NCBI RefSeq assembly: GCF_019237635.1
Contig: NZ_JAFAGS010000081.1
Location: 1-64,000 of the forward strand
Length of the DNA stretch: 64,000 nt
Direction: 5' to 3'
DNA from: Pluralibacter sp.
GTDB lineage: Bacteria; Pseudomonadota; Gammaproteobacteria; Enterobacterales; Enterobacteriaceae
Shown one piece after another: positions 41,711 to 53,071 of this stretch (position 1 is its first letter; the number at the start of each line of letters is the position of its first letter). The notes beneath the pieces were generated by a model that saw only the letters and a program-made list of their open reading frames with translations, was not told where the DNA came from and made no database searches. Both the position numbers and the translations under genes were made by a program.

Positions 41711-41740
41711 CCCCCGTTTCGTCAGAATCGGGGGACTGCT
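41711..41740 (+). terminator. Hairpin/terminator between purF and ubiX
   Basis: CCCCCG (41711-41716) and CGGGGG (41729-41734) enclose a further TTC/GAA pairing. Only a weak U-rich tail follows, so readthrough into ubiX is likely. Confidence 0.6.
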
Positions 41741-41800
41741 TCTTGCAACGGCCCGCCAAATGCGTCACAGTCTGCTCCAGGTGAATGGCGGGGCTACATC

Positions 41801-42373
41801 ATGAAACGACTCATTGTTGGCATATCGGGCGCAAGCGGCGCAATTTACGGCGTGCGTTTACTGCAGATATTGCGCGATATTCCCGAGGTGGAAAGCCATC
41901 TGGTGATGAGTCAGGCCGCCCGACAGACGCTAACGCTGGAAACCGATTTTTCTCTGCGCGACGTGCAGACGCTGGCCGACGTGGTGCATGACGCTCGCGA
42001 TATCGCCGCCAGTATCTCTTCCGGGTCATTTAAAACGGCAGGCATGGTGATTTTACCGTGTTCGATGAAGACGCTGTCCGGCATTGTGAACAGCTATACC
42101 GACGGTCTGCTGACCCGCGCGGCGGATGTGGTATTGAAAGAGCGCCGCCCGTTGGTGCTGTGCGTGCGCGAGACGCCGTTGCATCTTGGCCATCTGCGGT
42201 TGATGACCCAGGCGGCGGAAATCGGAGCGATGATCATGCCGCCGGTGCCGGCGTTTTATCATCGACCGCAGACGATTGATGACCTTATTAATCAGACGGT
42301 TAATCGGGTGCTGGACCAGTTTGACATAACTCTCCCCGAGGACCTCTTTACCCGCTGGCAGGGCGCACATTAG
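41801..42373 (+). CDS. ubiX: Flavin prenyltransferase UbiX
   Basis: Makes prenylated FMN, the cofactor of the UbiD decarboxylase in ubiquinone synthesis. 190 residues. Flavoprotein fold with IVGISGASGAIYGVRLL, the LPCSMKTLSGIVNSYTDGLL motif and the C-terminal RETPLHLGHLRLM and PAFYHRPQTIDDLI. Its stop is 2 bp from an NtrC-type site for argT. Confidence 0.96.
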   Translation: MKRLIVGISGASGAIYGVRLLQILRDIPEVESHLVMSQAARQTLTLETDFSLRDVQTLADVVHDARDIAASISSGSFKTAGMVILPCSMKTLSGIVNSYTDGLLTRAADVVLKERRPLVLCVRETPLHLGHLRLMTQAAEIGAMIMPPVPAFYHRPQTIDDLINQTVNRVLDQFDITLPEDLFTRWQGAH

Positions 42374-42374
42374 C

Positions 42375-42391
42375 TGCACTAATATAGTGCA
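42375..42391 (+). promoter_or_regulatory. NtrC-type enhancer site upstream of argT
   Basis: TGCACTAATATAGTGCA is a perfect 17-bp palindrome matching strong NtrC sites (TGCACTA-N3-TAGTGCA). It is about 200 bp upstream of the sigma-54 promoter, a usual enhancer distance. Confidence 0.8.
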
Positions 42392-42576
42392 TGATTTGCC
42401 GCTTCGCCCTGGAATTGGGCGATTTTGTAACCCCGATCAAATCCTCAACATTTAATCCCTTTTTTCGCTGTTTAGCGCTGCGGTTTATTTGCCATAGCTG
42501 TTATCTTTCATTCTTGAGATATATTTGCAACGTTTTATTAACACGCTAGCGATTATTTTAAACCGATAGTCCAGAA

Positions 42577-42592
42577 TGGCATGAAACGTGCA
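42577..42592 (+). promoter_or_regulatory. Sigma-54 promoter of argT
   Basis: TGGCATGAAACGTGCA has the GG (42578-42579) and GC (42590-42591) dinucleotides exactly 10 bp apart, as in the -24/-12 consensus TGGCAC-N5-TTGCA. Transcription should start near 42603. argT is known to be NtrC-regulated in Salmonella. Confidence 0.8.
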
Positions 42593-42666
42593 TATGTGGA
42601 TTGCAACACACAACACGATAAACAACATAACACACGCAACGGCATCATGAGACTTAAGGGTAATGT

Positions 42667-43449
42667 ATGAAGAAGACAGTTCTGGCTCTCTCTTTATTGC
42701 TTGGGATCAGCAGCGCTTCCAGCGCTTTTGCGGCGCTGCCGCAGAACGTTCGCATCGGAACTGATGCGACCTATGCGCCATTTTCATCGAAAGATGCAAA
42801 AGGCGATTTTGTCGGGTTCGATATCGACCTGGGTAACGAGATGTGCAAACGCATGCAGATTAAGTGTACCTGGGTAGGCAGTGATTTCGACTCCCTGATC
42901 CCGTCGCTGAAGGCAAAGAAAATCGATGCCATTATTTCCTCCCTCTCAATTACCGAGAAGCGCCAGCAGGAGATAGCGTTCTCTGACAAGTTGTATGCGG
43001 CGGATTCACGTCTGATAGCGACTAAGGGCTCCCCGATTGTCCCGACCATTGACTCCCTGAAAGGCAAGCATGTCGGGGTACTGCAGGGCTCCACTCAGGA
43101 AGCGTATGCCAATGAAAACTGGCGTACCAAAGGCGTGGATGTTGTTGCCTACCAGAACCAGGATCTGATCTATTCCGACCTGGCCGCCGGTCGTCTTGAT
43201 GCGGCATTCCAGGATGAAGTCGCCGCCAGCGAAGGCTTCCTGAAACAGCCAGCCGGTAAAGAGTATGCGTTTGCGGGTCCATCCGTTAAAGACAAGAAAT
43301 TCTTTGGCGATGGCACCGGCGTGGGTCTGCGTAAGGACGATGTCGAGCTGAAAGCGGCATTTGATAAAGCGCTGGCTGACCTGCGCAAAGACGGTACTTA
43401 CGACAAGATGGCGAAGAAATACTTCGACTTCAACGTCTACGGCGAGTAA
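42667..43449 (+). CDS. argT: Lysine/arginine/ornithine-binding periplasmic protein ArgT
   Basis: Periplasmic receptor that delivers Lys, Arg and Orn to the HisQMP transporter. 260 residues. 22-residue signal peptide ending SAFA, then [20 protein letters not shown], a conserved disulfide pair (CKRMQIKC) and the ligand-contact [11 protein letters not shown] and [12 protein letters not shown]. Closely related to HisJ encoded next; the two arose by duplication. Nitrogen-controlled promoter upstream. Confidence 0.96.
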   Translation: MKKTVLALSLLLGISSASSAFAALPQNVRIGTDATYAPFSSKDAKGDFVGFDIDLGNEMCKRMQIKCTWVGSDFDSLIPSLKAKKIDAIISSLSITEKRQQEIAFSDKLYAADSRLIATKGSPIVPTIDSLKGKHVGVLQGSTQEAYANENWRTKGVDVVAYQNQDLIYSDLAAGRLDAAFQDEVAASEGFLKQPAGKEYAFAGPSVKDKKFFGDGTGVGLRKDDVELKAAFDKALADLRKDGTYDKMAKKYFDFNVYGE

Positions 43450-43457
43450 GACGCTAC

Positions 43458-43480
43458 AGGCCCGGCTTGCCGGGCCTTTC
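43458..43480 (+). terminator. Hairpin/terminator after argT
   Basis: AGGCCCGG (43458-43465), loop CTTG, CCGGGCCT (43470-43477), followed by only three T. Could reduce argT readthrough into hisJ. Confidence 0.7.
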
Positions 43481-43531
43481 GGGCAAAACAGTGATCTATA
43501 CAGGTGTGTATTAACCTTCGCCTGCTCTTTT

Positions 43532-43561
43532 ATGGTGCAAAAAACGCACCATTTTGGTGAG
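43532..43561 (+). promoter_or_regulatory. Overlapping NtrC-type sites upstream of hisJ
   Basis: Half-sites TGGTGC (43533-43538), GCACCA (43546-43551) and TTGGTG (43554-43559) are arranged as two overlapping dyads. The right one, CGCACCATTTTGGTGAG, closely matches the NtrC consensus TGCACCA-N3-TGGTGCA. About 110 bp before the predicted transcription start. Confidence 0.65.
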
Positions 43562-43640
43562 GGTGTGCATAGTTAAGCATTTATAATGCAAAAAAGTGCT
43601 GCGTGAAGGGTGGAAAGTTTTGCCTTAATCGCCTAAAAGG

Positions 43641-43656
43641 TGGCACGATAACTGTT
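43641..43656 (+). promoter_or_regulatory. Sigma-54-like promoter of hisJ
   Basis: TGGCACGATAACTGTT carries a perfect -24 element (TGGCACG) with GT instead of GC at the -12 position, 10 bp after GG. Lies 50 bp before the hisJ ATG, with NtrC-type sites upstream. Confidence 0.6.
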
Positions 43657-43706
43657 TCAGATATTTCTGTTAAACCCGTAAAAATGACAGTCTGTTGAGG
43701 ATAGTT

Positions 43707-44489
43707 ATGAAAAAACTGGCGTTGACGCTCTCTCTTGCGCTGGCACTTTCCAGTGTTTCTTGCGCTTTCGCAGCAATTCCGCAAAAAATTCGTATCGGTA
43801 CCGATCCGACTTATGCGCCCTTCGAATCGAAAAACGCGCAGGGTGAACTGGTGGGTTTTGACATCGATCTGGCGAAAGAGCTGTGTAAGCGTATTAATAC
43901 GCAATGTACCTTCGTCGAGAACCCACTGGATGCGCTGATCCCATCGTTAAAAGCGAAGAAGATCGACGTCATTATGTCCTCGCTGTCGATTACCGAAAAG
44001 CGCCAGCAGGAGATCGCCTTTACCGACAAGCTCTATGCAGCCGATTCTCGTCTGGTCGTGAAAAAAGGCAGCCCGGTAACGCCTGAACTCAGCACGCTGA
44101 AGGGCAAGCGCGTCGGCGTTCTGCAGGGCACCACGCAGGAAACTTACGGTAACGAACACTGGGCGCCGAAAGGCATTGAAATCGTCTCCTATCAGGGCCA
44201 GGACAATATCTACTCTGACCTGACGGCAGGCCGTATCGATGCGGCATTCCAGGACGAAGTCGCGGCCAGCGAAGGTTTCCTCAAGCAGCCAATCGGTAAA
44301 GATTACCAGTTCGGCGGTCCGTCGATTAAGGACGAAAAACTGTTTGGCGTTGGCACCGGTATGGGCCTGCGTAAAGAGGATAACGAGCTGCGCGAAGCGC
44401 TGAATAAAGCCTTTGCACAAATGCGTGCAGATGGCACTTACGAGAAGTTGGCGAAGAAGTACTTCGATTTCAACGTATACGGTGAGTAA
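43707..44489 (+). CDS. hisJ: Histidine-binding periplasmic protein HisJ
   Basis: Periplasmic receptor for L-histidine (also Arg) feeding HisQMP. 260 residues; signal peptide [22 protein letters not shown], mature [20 protein letters not shown], paired Cys in [11 protein letters not shown] at 43707 follows GAGGATAG; an upstream TTG-initiated extension of four codons is rejected because it would run through that ribosome-binding site. 67 bp before hisQ. Confidence 0.96.
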   Translation: MKKLALTLSLALALSSVSCAFAAIPQKIRIGTDPTYAPFESKNAQGELVGFDIDLAKELCKRINTQCTFVENPLDALIPSLKAKKIDVIMSSLSITEKRQQEIAFTDKLYAADSRLVVKKGSPVTPELSTLKGKRVGVLQGTTQETYGNEHWAPKGIEIVSYQGQDNIYSDLTAGRIDAAFQDEVAASEGFLKQPIGKDYQFGGPSIKDEKLFGVGTGMGLRKEDNELREALNKAFAQMRADGTYEKLAKKYFDFNVYGE

Positions 44490-44556
44490 TCACTGCATTA
44501 GCCGCCGTTTCTGACGTTTCCAGAGACGGCGGTACTGGACAGACAGGACAGGCTGA

Positions 44557-45243
44557 ATGCTGTACGGGTTTTCACAAGTTATTTTCCAGGGAGCCCTTGT
44601 CACACTTGAGCTGGCTATCAGCTCGGTGGTGTTGGCGGTGCTGATAGGCCTGGCGGGTGCGGCGGCGAAGCTTTCGGGCAATCGCGTGCTGGCGCTGATT
44701 TTTGAAGGGTATACCACGCTGATTCGCGGTGTACCGGATCTGGTGCTGATGCTGCTGATTTTTTACGGGCTGCAGATTGCGCTGAACACCGTGACTGACG
44801 CTATGGGGATGGCGCAGTTCGACATTGACCCGATGATTGCCGGTATTATTACGCTGGGTTTTATCTATGGCGCGTATTTTACCGAGACCTTCCGCGGCGC
44901 GTTTCTGGCGGTGCCGAAAGGGCACATTGAAGCCGCGACCGCCTTCGGTTTTACCAGCCGTCAAACCTTTCGACGTATTCTGTTTCCGGCGATGATGCGT
45001 TTCGCGCTGCCGGGGATCGGCAACAACTGGCAGGTTATCCTCAAAGCGACGGCGCTGGTCTCTTTGCTGGGACTGGAGGACGTGGTTAAGGCGACGCAGC
45101 TTGCCGGTAAGAGTACCTGGGAGCCGTTTTACTTCGCCATCGTCTGCGGCGTAATTTATCTGGTATTCACAACGGTTTCGAACGGTGTTCTGCTGCTGCT
45201 TGAGCGTCGCTACTCCGTGGGTGTGAAGAGGGCCGACCTGTGA
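44557..45243 (+). CDS. hisQ: Histidine/Lys-Arg-Orn ABC transporter permease HisQ
   Basis: Inner-membrane permease, heterodimer partner of HisM. 228 residues with about five TM helices and the HAAT-family motif EAATAFGFTSRQTFRRILFP (EAA loop) that docks on HisP. Its stop overlaps the hisM GTG (GTGA). Confidence 0.97.
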   Translation: MLYGFSQVIFQGALVTLELAISSVVLAVLIGLAGAAAKLSGNRVLALIFEGYTTLIRGVPDLVLMLLIFYGLQIALNTVTDAMGMAQFDIDPMIAGIITLGFIYGAYFTETFRGAFLAVPKGHIEAATAFGFTSRQTFRRILFPAMMRFALPGIGNNWQVILKATALVSLLGLEDVVKATQLAGKSTWEPFYFAIVCGVIYLVFTTVSNGVLLLLERRYSVGVKRADL

Positions 45244-45956
45244 TCGATATTATTCAGGAATACTGGAAGTCCCTGCTGTGGACCGACGGCTATCGCTTTA
45301 CCGGCGTGGCCATTACCCTGTGGCTGCTTATCTCCTCCGTGGTGATGGGCGGTATCCTGGCGCTGTTCCTGGCGATTGGCCGCGTCTCCAGCAACAAATA
45401 CATCCAGTTCCCTATCTGGCTGTTTACCTATATCTTCCGCGGCACGCCGCTGTACGTTCAACTGCTGGTGTTTTACTCGGGGATGTATACGCTGGAAATC
45501 GTGAAAGGCACTGAACTGCTGAACGCGTTTTTCCGCAGCGGGCTGAACTGTACGGTGCTGGCGTTGACCCTCAACACCTGCGCGTATACCACTGAGATTT
45601 TTGCCGGTGCGATCCGCGCCGTTCCTGCCGGAGAGGTAGAGGCCGCTCGCGCATACGGCTTCTCCAGCGTGAAGCTCTATCGCTGCATTATTCTGCCTTC
45701 CGCGCTGCGTATTGCGCTGCCGGCCTACAGCAACGAGGTTATCCTGATGCTGCACTCCACGGCGCTGGCGTTTACGGCCACGGTGCCGGATTTGCTGAAG
45801 ATAGCCCGCGATATTAACTCGGCGACCTATCAGCCCTTTACGGCATTCGGTATCGCCGCGGTGCTGTATCTGATTATCTCTTATGTGCTGATTAGCCTGT
45901 TCCGCAAGGCGGAAAAACGCTGGCTGCAACATGTGAAACCCTCTTCGACACACTGA
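45240..45956 (+). CDS. hisM: Histidine/Lys-Arg-Orn ABC transporter permease HisM
   Basis: Second permease of the HisQM channel. 238 residues; EAA loop [22 protein letters not shown]. Starts with GTG at 45240, overlapping the hisQ stop by 4 bp, giving (M)[19 protein letters not shown] as in E. coli. hisP starts 7 bp after the stop. Confidence 0.97.
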   Translation: MIDIIQEYWKSLLWTDGYRFTGVAITLWLLISSVVMGGILALFLAIGRVSSNKYIQFPIWLFTYIFRGTPLYVQLLVFYSGMYTLEIVKGTELLNAFFRSGLNCTVLALTLNTCAYTTEIFAGAIRAVPAGEVEAARAYGFSSVKLYRCIILPSALRIALPAYSNEVILMLHSTALAFTATVPDLLKIARDINSATYQPFTAFGIAAVLYLIISYVLISLFRKAEKRWLQHVKPSSTH

Positions 45957-45963
45957 GAACATC

Positions 45964-46737
45964 ATGCCTGACAATAAATTAAACGTAATCGATCTGCACA
46001 AACGCTACGGCGAACATGAAGTGCTGAAAGGGGTGTCACTGAAGGCTAATGCCGGTGATGTGATCAGTATCATTGGCTCATCGGGGTCGGGGAAGAGTAC
46101 CTTCCTGCGGTGCATTAACTTCCTCGAGAAACCGAGCGCAGGCAACATTGTGGTCAGCGGTCAGAATATCTCGCTGGTGCGTGATAAAGACGGGCAACTG
46201 AAGGTGGCGGACAAAAACCAGCTTCGCCTGCTGCGCACCCGCCTGACAATGGTGTTCCAGCACTTCAACCTGTGGAGCCATATGACGGTGCTGGAGAACG
46301 TCATGGAAGCCCCGATTCAGGTGCTGGGTCTGAGCAAGCAGGAAGCCCGCGAGCGCGCAGTGAAATATCTGGCAAAAGTGGGTATTGATGAGCGCCAGCA
46401 GATTAAATACCCGGTGCATCTTTCCGGCGGCCAGCAGCAGCGTGTGTCCATCGCCCGCGCGCTGGCAATGGAACCGGAAGTGTTGCTGTTCGATGAGCCG
46501 ACCTCGGCGCTTGACCCTGAACTGGTCGGCGAAGTGCTGCGTATCATGCAAAAGCTGGCGGAGGAGGGGAAAACCATGGTGGTGGTCACGCACGAGATGG
46601 GCTTTGCCCGCCACGTGTCATCGCACGTGATTTTCCTGCACCAGGGGCTTATCGAAGAAGAGGGGCATCCGGATGAACTGTTCGGCAACCCAAAAAGCCC
46701 ACGCCTGCAGCAGTTCCTCAAAGGTTCGCTGAAGTAA
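45964..46737 (+). CDS. hisP: Histidine/Lys-Arg-Orn ABC transporter ATPase HisP
   Basis: Cytoplasmic ATPase dimer driving import. 257 residues: Walker [10 protein letters not shown] (near residue 40), Q-loop region MVFQHFNLW, signature [15 protein letters not shown], Walker [13 protein letters not shown] and switch His in [12 protein letters not shown]. Ends in a strong terminator. Confidence 0.97.
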   Translation: MPDNKLNVIDLHKRYGEHEVLKGVSLKANAGDVISIIGSSGSGKSTFLRCINFLEKPSAGNIVVSGQNISLVRDKDGQLKVADKNQLRLLRTRLTMVFQHFNLWSHMTVLENVMEAPIQVLGLSKQEARERAVKYLAKVGIDERQQIKYPVHLSGGQQQRVSIARALAMEPEVLLFDEPTSALDPELVGEVLRIMQKLAEEGKTMVVVTHEMGFARHVSSHVIFLHQGLIEEEGHPDELFGNPKSPRLQQFLKGSLK

Positions 46738-46744
46738 CCCGTCT

Positions 46745-46775
46745 AAAACCCGGTAACGCGCGTTACCGGGTTTTT
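46745..46775. terminator. Terminator between hisP and yfcH
   Basis: Near-perfect palindrome AAAACCCGGTAACG (46745-46758) and CGTTACCGGGTTTT (46761-46774), with T on the right and A on the left, usable from both sides. Confidence 0.9.
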
Positions 46776-46793
46776 AGCATGCTGCTGACGGCA

Positions 46794-47687
46794 TCATTTC
46801 ACCACGTTCGCCAGCGCTTCTTCTAAGTCATACCAGCGAAATGCGAAACCGCTCTCTTCAAGGCGTTTTGGCAGCGCCCGCTGCCCGCCCAGCACCAGCG
46901 CTGAAGATTCGCCCATCAACAGCCGTATTGCCGCAGCGGGTGTGCGGAAAATCGCCGGGCGATTCAGGGCATGCCCGAGTGCGTGAGCAAACTGTTCGTT
47001 CCGAACCGGGTAGGGTGACACCATATTAAACGGTCCACGGAGGGGGTTATCGAGCAGCCAGAGAATGCCGTTTACCATATCATCGATATGGATCCACGCC
47101 AGATACTGACGCCCGCTGCCAATCGGCCCGCCGAGCCCGAGCTTAAACGCAGGCATCATTTTCGACAGAATACCGCCTCTTGGCGCCAGCACCACGCCGG
47201 TACGTAGCAGACAGACGCGGGTCGTGTCGCTTTGCGCCTGCAGGGCGATTTGCTCCCAGCGGGCGCAAAGCTTGTGGGTAAATTCGTTGTGCGGCGGCTC
47301 ATCTTCGGTGACGACCACTTCGCCGAGATCGCCGTAATAACCCGCCGCAGAGCCCGAAATTAAGACCGATGGGGGCGTACTGCCCGCTCTGAGTAAATCA
47401 ACCAGTTTCTGGGTTATCTGCCAGCGGCTGTCGCACAGACGCTGCTTTTGCTGGGCCGTCCAGCGTTTGTCGGCAATGGATTCCCCGGCGAGGTTAATGA
47501 CAGCATCAATACCGTCGAGATTCTGGCAGGCATCGAGCCCTTTCCACAATTCGACGCGCGCATCGAGCCGCTGGCGTGCTCTTTCCGGACTACGGGTCGC
47601 CACGATAATCTGGTGGCCGAGTTCAAGCAGACGCGGGATCAGATGACGGCCAATCAGCCCCGTACCGCCGGTAATCAGGATTTTCAT
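46794..47687 (-). CDS. yfcH: SDR39U1-family epimerase-like protein YfcH
   Basis: 297-residue atypical short-chain dehydrogenase with N-terminal NADP motif [34 protein letters not shown] (family Tyr) and C-terminal DUF1731 segment with [20 protein letters not shown]. Substrate unknown. Last of the leftward yfcG-folX-yfcH series, 20 bp after folX. Confidence 0.94.
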   Translation of the reverse strand: MKILITGGTGLIGRHLIPRLLELGHQIIVATRSPERARQRLDARVELWKGLDACQNLDGIDAVINLAGESIADKRWTAQQKQRLCDSRWQITQKLVDLLRAGSTPPSVLISGSAAGYYGDLGEVVVTEDEPPHNEFTHKLCARWEQIALQAQSDTTRVCLLRTGVVLAPRGGILSKMMPAFKLGLGGPIGSGRQYLAWIHIDDMVNGILWLLDNPLRGPFNMVSPYPVRNEQFAHALGHALNRPAIFRTPAAAIRLLMGESSALVLGGQRALPKRLEESGFAFRWYDLEEALANVVK

Positions 47688-47707
47688 GCAACCTCCCGGG
47701 TTGCGCT

Positions 47708-48076
47708 TTAGCGTCGCCAGCTCATGGTCATCGACACGGAGTCGGCATACCGCAGCGCGTGAAGTTTATCGATCTCTACTTCAGCATAAGTGACCCAGTG
47801 ATGTTCGCATGCGATGTTGAGCACATCCTGAGTTAATTTTTCCAGCAAAGAGAAGCGGTTATTCTCAATATGTTGAATGATGGCTTTGGTGATGGTGCGG
47901 TAGTTCAACGCATCGTTGATATCTTCGCTGTTACGCGCTTTTTCGGCGGGATAGTGGATGGCGACATTGATAGTGACGTCCTGCCGGTTGGCGATTTCCT
48001 CTTCTTTGATGCCGATAAAGGTACGCAGACGCAGATTTTTAATGCGGATGATGGCATCTGGCTGGGACATAGACAT
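47708..48076 (-). CDS. folX: Dihydroneopterin triphosphate 2'-epimerase FolX
   Basis: Converts 7,8-dihydroneopterin triphosphate to the monapterin form; FolB-like T-fold, octameric. 122 residues with [20 protein letters not shown] and the catalytic region [21 protein letters not shown] at 48076 is chosen over 48070 because AAGGAGG is at suitable distance only from the former. Confidence 0.95.
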   Translation of the reverse strand: MSMSQPDAIIRIKNLRLRTFIGIKEEEIANRQDVTINVAIHYPAEKARNSEDINDALNYRTITKAIIQHIENNRFSLLEKLTQDVLNIACEHHWVTYAEVEIDKLHALRYADSVSMTMSWRR

Positions 48077-48129
48077 TGCAGGTTTCCTCCTTATTGTTAT
48101 CCCAGCCATAATACATGAAAAGGGCGGGA

Positions 48130-48756
48130 TTAAGCTTGCGCCTTCTGCATCGCCAGAACCGTTGCCGGGCGCTGACTGATGCGCTCAAACCAGTTCTTCA
48201 CTGCCGGGAAATTGTCGAGGTCAATACGCTGGCGTTGGTGGGCGTTGATCCACGGCCAGCAGGCGATATCCGCAATGCTGTAGTGTTCGCCGCCAAGCCA
48301 GGGGGAGACCTCGAGCCGCTTATTCAGCACGTTGTATAACCGCAGAGTCTCAACCTGATAACGCTCGATGGCGTACGGCACTGGTTGAGGCGCAAAATGA
48401 TTGAAATGATGGTTTTGCCCAAGCATAGGCCCCAGTCCGCCCACCTGCCAGAACAACCACTGCAGGGTGACGTGGCGTTCTCGCAACTCTCCGCTGAGCA
48501 GTTTTCCTGATTTTTCCGCCAGATACAGCAATATTTCCCCTGATTCAAACAGGGCCAGCGGCGCGCCGCCGTCCACAGGAACGTGGTCGACGATGGCCGG
48601 GATTTTATTATTCGGTGAAATCGACAGGAACTCCGGGCGGAACTGGTCGCCCTTACTGATATTGACACGTATCAGCCGGTAAGCCAGCTGCGCTTCTTCA
48701 AGGAACAGCGTGACTTTGTGGCCGTTTGGGGTAGGAGCATAATAGAGATCAATCAT
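48130..48756 (-). CDS. yfcG: Glutathione-S-transferase-like disulfide reductase YfcG
   Basis: GST-fold protein, Nu class. In E. coli YfcG has disulfide-bond reductase activity with GSH and uses Asn11/Thr9 rather than Tyr or Ser; here [14 protein letters not shown] puts Asn at residue 11. 208 residues, slightly shorter than E. coli (215) at the C-terminus. ATG at 48756 gives [12 protein letters not shown]; the open frame upstream is not conserved. Confidence 0.94.
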   Translation of the reverse strand: MIDLYYAPTPNGHKVTLFLEEAQLAYRLIRVNISKGDQFRPEFLSISPNNKIPAIVDHVPVDGGAPLALFESGEILLYLAEKSGKLLSGELRERHVTLQWLFWQVGGLGPMLGQNHHFNHFAPQPVPYAIERYQVETLRLYNVLNKRLEVSPWLGGEHYSIADIACWPWINAHQRQRIDLDNFPAVKNWFERISQRPATVLAMQKAQA

Positions 48757-48873
48757 CTTAACTCCCGAACTCAGGTGATTATTGTTGTGGGCACCGCTTT
48801 TCGAGTATAGGCGGCGAAGACCACTCTGTGAGTTTTCATCAAGTGACAGCCTGGAAAAGACGCGATATGTTGA

Positions 48874-49548
<675 letters not shown>

Positions 49549-49601
49549 AGAGAGTCGCGTAATCCGCTATGATAGTGCGGTTATTTGTGGAGAAATGATT
49601 G

Positions 49602-50153
49602 ATGAAACTGATGTTTACATCGGATATTCACGGCGCGCTGCCAGCCACAGAATGCGTACTGTCACTGTTTGCGGAAAGCGGCGCGCGTTATCTGGTGGTG
49701 CTGGGCGATGTGTTAAACCACGGACCGCGTAATGCCTTGCCACCCGGGTATGCGCCCGCAGAGGTCGCAGAACGGCTTAATACGCAGGCCGCACGCATTA
49801 TCGCCGTGCGCGGCAACTGCGATAGCGAAGTGGACCAGATGCTGCTGAAATTCCCTATTACTGCGCCGTGGCAGCAGGTCTTGACGCCAAATCAGCGGCT
49901 GTTCCTGACGCATGGGCATCTGTTCAGCCCGGATAACCTACCGCCGCTGGCAACTGGCGATGTGCTGGTTTATGGTCATACTCATATTCCGGTTGCCGAA
50001 AAACGGGGCGATATCTTCCATTTTAATCCCGGCTCCGTCAGCCTCCCGAAAGGGGGATATCCCGCCAGTTTCGGCATGTTGGACGGAGATAAATTGCAGG
50101 TTTTAGCACTCAATGATCAACGGGTTATTGCAGAGGTGGCAATTAACCCGTAA
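49602..50153 (+). CDS. yfcE: Metallophosphoesterase YfcE
   Basis: Mn-dependent phosphodiesterase of the MJ0936/YfcE type. 183 residues with [29 protein letters not shown] and GHTHIP supplying the two-metal site. ATG at 49602 is used; a TTG directly before it could give the extra N-terminal Met seen in E. coli (MMKLMF). GTGGAG precedes. Confidence 0.94.
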   Translation: MKLMFTSDIHGALPATECVLSLFAESGARYLVVLGDVLNHGPRNALPPGYAPAEVAERLNTQAARIIAVRGNCDSEVDQMLLKFPITAPWQQVLTPNQRLFLTHGHLFSPDNLPPLATGDVLVYGHTHIPVAEKRGDIFHFNPGSVSLPKGGYPASFGMLDGDKLQVLALNDQRVIAEVAINP

Positions 50154-50209
50154 TTTACCCGTCAACTGCACAACGCGCCGCAAGAGCGCATGAGAGAGAA
50201 GGTTTTCTG

Positions 50210-50755
50210 ATGGTGGAGCAGAATCATTTGGCAAGCACGGAATGGGTGGATATCGTCAACGAAGACAATGAGGTGATTGCGCAGGCCAGCCGCGAACAAA
50301 TGCGCGCGCAGTGCTTGCGCCATCGTGCAACCTACATTGTGGTTCACGACGGCATGGGAAAAATTCTGGTGCAACGCCGCACTGAAACCAAAGACTTTAT
50401 GCCAGGCATGCTGGACGCGACTGCGGGCGGCGTGGTGCAGGCCGATGAGCAGATGCTTGAGTCCGCTCGCCGTGAAGCGGAAGAGGAATTGGGCATTGCC
50501 GGTGTGCCGTTTGCCGATCATGGACAGTTTTATTTTGAAGATAAACACTGCCGCGTGTGGGGCGGTCTTTTTAGCTGCGTCTCTCACGGCCCGTTTGCGT
50601 TGCAGGAAGAAGAGATCAGTGAAGTGTGCTGGTTAACGCCGGAAGAAATTACCGCGCGCTGCGATGAATTCACCGCAGATTCCCTGAAAGCGCTGGCGCT
50701 GTGGATGACCCGCAATGCGAACAATGAAACGCACGCTGAGGAAGAAGCCGAATAA
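50210..50755 (+). CDS. yfcD: Nudix hydrolase YfcD
   Basis: 181 residues with an intact Nudix box ([20 protein letters not shown] followed by ELGI) at about 74-97. Similar in layout to isopentenyl-diphosphate isomerase relatives, but the substrate is unknown. Acidic tail (HAEEEAE). Ends before a bidirectional terminator shared with pta. Confidence 0.93.
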   Translation: MVEQNHLASTEWVDIVNEDNEVIAQASREQMRAQCLRHRATYIVVHDGMGKILVQRRTETKDFMPGMLDATAGGVVQADEQMLESARREAEEELGIAGVPFADHGQFYFEDKHCRVWGGLFSCVSHGPFALQEEEISEVCWLTPEEITARCDEFTADSLKALALWMTRNANNETHAEEEAE

Positions 50756-50777
50756 TTTCGTGCTGAACGGCGGGCAT

Positions 50778-50816
50778 AAAAAAATCCGGAACGGTTTCCC
50801 GCTTCCGGATTTTTTT
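50778..50816. terminator. Bidirectional terminator between yfcD and pta
   Basis: Stem AAAAATCCGGAA / TTCCGGATTTTT with an 11-nt loop, A and T tracts on both flanks. Confidence 0.9.
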
Positions 50817-50852
50817 CGCCTTAAAACCGCCCGCGAACGGGCGGGGAAAGGA

Positions 50853-52994
50853 TTACTGCTGCTGTGAAGACTGGATCGCGGTCAGTGCGATGGTGTAGAC
50901 GATATCGTCAACCAGCGCGCCACGGGACAGGTCGTTCACCGGCTTGCGCATCCCCTGCAGCATCGGCCCGATGGAGATCAGGTCGGCAGAACGCTGTACC
51001 GCTTTGTAGGTGGTGTTACCGGTGTTCAGATCCGGGAAGATGAACACGGTAGCGCGACCGGCAACCGGAGAGTTCGGCGCTTTGGATTTCGCAACGTCAG
51101 CCATGACTGCGGCATCATACTGCAGCGGGCCGTCGATCATCAGGTCAGGACGTTTTTCCTGCGCCAGACGAGTCGCTTCACGCACTTTCTCTACATCGCT
51201 ACCCGCGCCAGAGGTGCCGGTGGAGTAGGAGAGCATCGCAACGCGCGGCTCGATACCGAAGGCAATCGCGGAGTCGGCAGACTGAATCGCGATTTCCGCC
51301 AGCTGTTCTGCGGTCGGGTCCGGGTTGATCGCGCAGTCGCCGTAAACGTAAACCTGTTCCGGCAGCAGCATGAAGAACACGGAAGACACCAAGGAGCTGC
51401 CCGGCGCCGTTTTGATCAGCTGCAGCGGCGGACGAATGGTGTTTGCTGTGGTATGCACCGCGCCAGAAACCAGACCGTCAACTTCGTCCTGTTCCAGCAT
51501 CAGGGTACCGAGAACCACGTTGTCTTCCAGCTGTTCGCGGGCGACGGCTTCGGTCATACCCTTGCTCTTACGCAGCTCAACCAGACGGGCGACGTAGCTT
51601 TCGCGTACCACTTCAGGGTCAACGATTTCGATACCCGCACCCAGTTCAACGCCCTGAGACGCCGCGACGCGATTGATTTCGTCCGGGTTGCCCAGCAGCA
51701 CGCAGGTCGCGATGCCGCGCTCTGCACAGATAGCAGCGGCTTTAACGGTACGCGGCTCGTCGCCTTCCGGCAGAACGACGCGTTTGCCCGCTTTACGCGC
51801 CAGCTCGGTCAACTGGTAACGGAAGGCTGGCGGAGACAGACGACGGCTGCGCTCGGAGGTCGCCGTCAGGGATTCGATCCAGTCTGCGTTGATGTAGCCA
51901 GCAACGTATTCCTGGACTTTCTCGATACGCTCGTGGTCGTCAACCGGGACTTCCAGGTTGAAGCTCTGCAGGCTCAGCGAGGTCTGCCAGGTGTTGGTGT
52001 TAACCATGAATAACGGCAGGCCGGTGGCGAAGGCACGTTCGCACAGCTTGTTGATGCGCTCATCCATTTCGTAGCCGCCGGTCAGCAGGATGGCGCCGAT
52101 ATCCACGCCGTTCATCGCGGCCAGACAGGCGGCAACCAGCACGTCAGGACGGTCAGCGGAAGTCACCAGCAGGGAGCCTGCGCGGAAGTGCTCCAGCATG
52201 TGCGGAATGCTGCGTGCGCAGAAGGTTACAGATTTCACGCGGCGGGTGTTGATGTCGCCTTCGTTGATCACGGTGGCATTCAGGTGGCGAGCCATGTCGA
52301 TTGCACGGGTCGCAATCAGATCGAAGCTCCACGGCACCGCGCCCAGAACCGGCAGCGGACTGGATTCCTGCAGCTTAGCCGGATCGACTTTGATGACTTT
52401 TGCTTTGGAAGAGTCATCGAAGATTTCGGACAGGTCAGGGCGGGTACGGCCCTGCTCATCAACCGGGGCGTTCAGCTTGTTCACGATAACGCCGGTGATG
52501 TTGGTGTTTTTCGCGCCGCCGAAGCTGCTGCGGGTCAGTTCGATACGCTCGTTCAACTGCTCCGGCGTGTCGGTGCCCTGAGACATCACGAACACGATTT
52601 CCGCGTTCAGCGTTTTCGCGATTTCGAAGTTCAGCGACTGCGCAAACTGGTGTTTACGGGTCGGCACCAGACCTTCTACCAGTACGACTTCAGCATCGGT
52701 CGTGCTGGAGTGGTAGTTGGCGATGATCTCTTCCATCAGCACGTCTTTCTGATTGCTGGAGAGCAGAGACTCTACGTGGCTCATCTTCAGCGGCTCAGCC
52801 GTCTGAAGATTGGAGTTTTTGCGCACGATAGTGGTGGTCTGGTCTGGTGCATCGCCGCCAGCACGCGGCTGGGCGATAGGTTTGAAGACGCTCAGACGAA
52901 CGCCTTTGCGTTCCATAGCACGGATGACGCCAAGGCTGACGCTGGTCAGACCGACGCTGGTTCCGGTAGGGATCAGCATAATAGTACGGGACAC
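50853..52994 (-). CDS. pta: Phosphate acetyltransferase Pta
   Basis: Interconverts acetyl-CoA and acetyl phosphate. 713 residues: N-terminal P-loop-like domain ([20 protein letters not shown]), middle DRTGG domain ([20 protein letters not shown]) and C-terminal PTA_PTB catalytic domain ([44 protein letters not shown]). Cotranscribed with ackA, 77 bp downstream of it, with a strong hairpin between. Confidence 0.97.
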   Translation of the reverse strand: MSRTIMLIPTGTSVGLTSVSLGVIRAMERKGVRLSVFKPIAQPRAGGDAPDQTTTIVRKNSNLQTAEPLKMSHVESLLSSNQKDVLMEEIIANYHSSTTDAEVVLVEGLVPTRKHQFAQSLNFEIAKTLNAEIVFVMSQGTDTPEQLNERIELTRSSFGGAKNTNITGVIVNKLNAPVDEQGRTRPDLSEIFDDSSKAKVIKVDPAKLQESSPLPVLGAVPWSFDLIATRAIDMARHLNATVINEGDINTRRVKSVTFCARSIPHMLEHFRAGSLLVTSADRPDVLVAACLAAMNGVDIGAILLTGGYEMDERINKLCERAFATGLPLFMVNTNTWQTSLSLQSFNLEVPVDDHERIEKVQEYVAGYINADWIESLTATSERSRRLSPPAFRYQLTELARKAGKRVVLPEGDEPRTVKAAAICAERGIATCVLLGNPDEINRVAASQGVELGAGIEIVDPEVVRESYVARLVELRKSKGMTEAVAREQLEDNVVLGTLMLEQDEVDGLVSGAVHTTANTIRPPLQLIKTAPGSSLVSSVFFMLLPEQVYVYGDCAINPDPTAEQLAEIAIQSADSAIAFGIEPRVAMLSYSTGTSGAGSDVEKVREATRLAQEKRPDLMIDGPLQYDAAVMADVAKSKAPNSPVAGRATVFIFPDLNTGNTTYKAVQRSADLISIGPMLQGMRKPVNDLSRGALVDDIVYTIALTAIQSSQQQ

Positions 52995-53042
52995 GGTTTA
53001 TCCTCTTTTGGTTACCGCCGCACAGGGCGGGATACAAAACAG

Positions 53043-53066
53043 CACCGCCAGCGTTGGCTGGCGGTG
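53043..53066 (-). promoter_or_regulatory. Hairpin in the ackA-pta intercistronic gap
   Basis: Perfect 10-bp stem CACCGCCAGC (53043-53052) and GCTGGCGGTG (53057-53066) with a 4-nt loop. In the leftward transcript it is followed by CTGTTTTG, so it could act as a partial terminator or an mRNA-stability element. Confidence 0.7.
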
Positions 53067-53071
53067 TGGAA

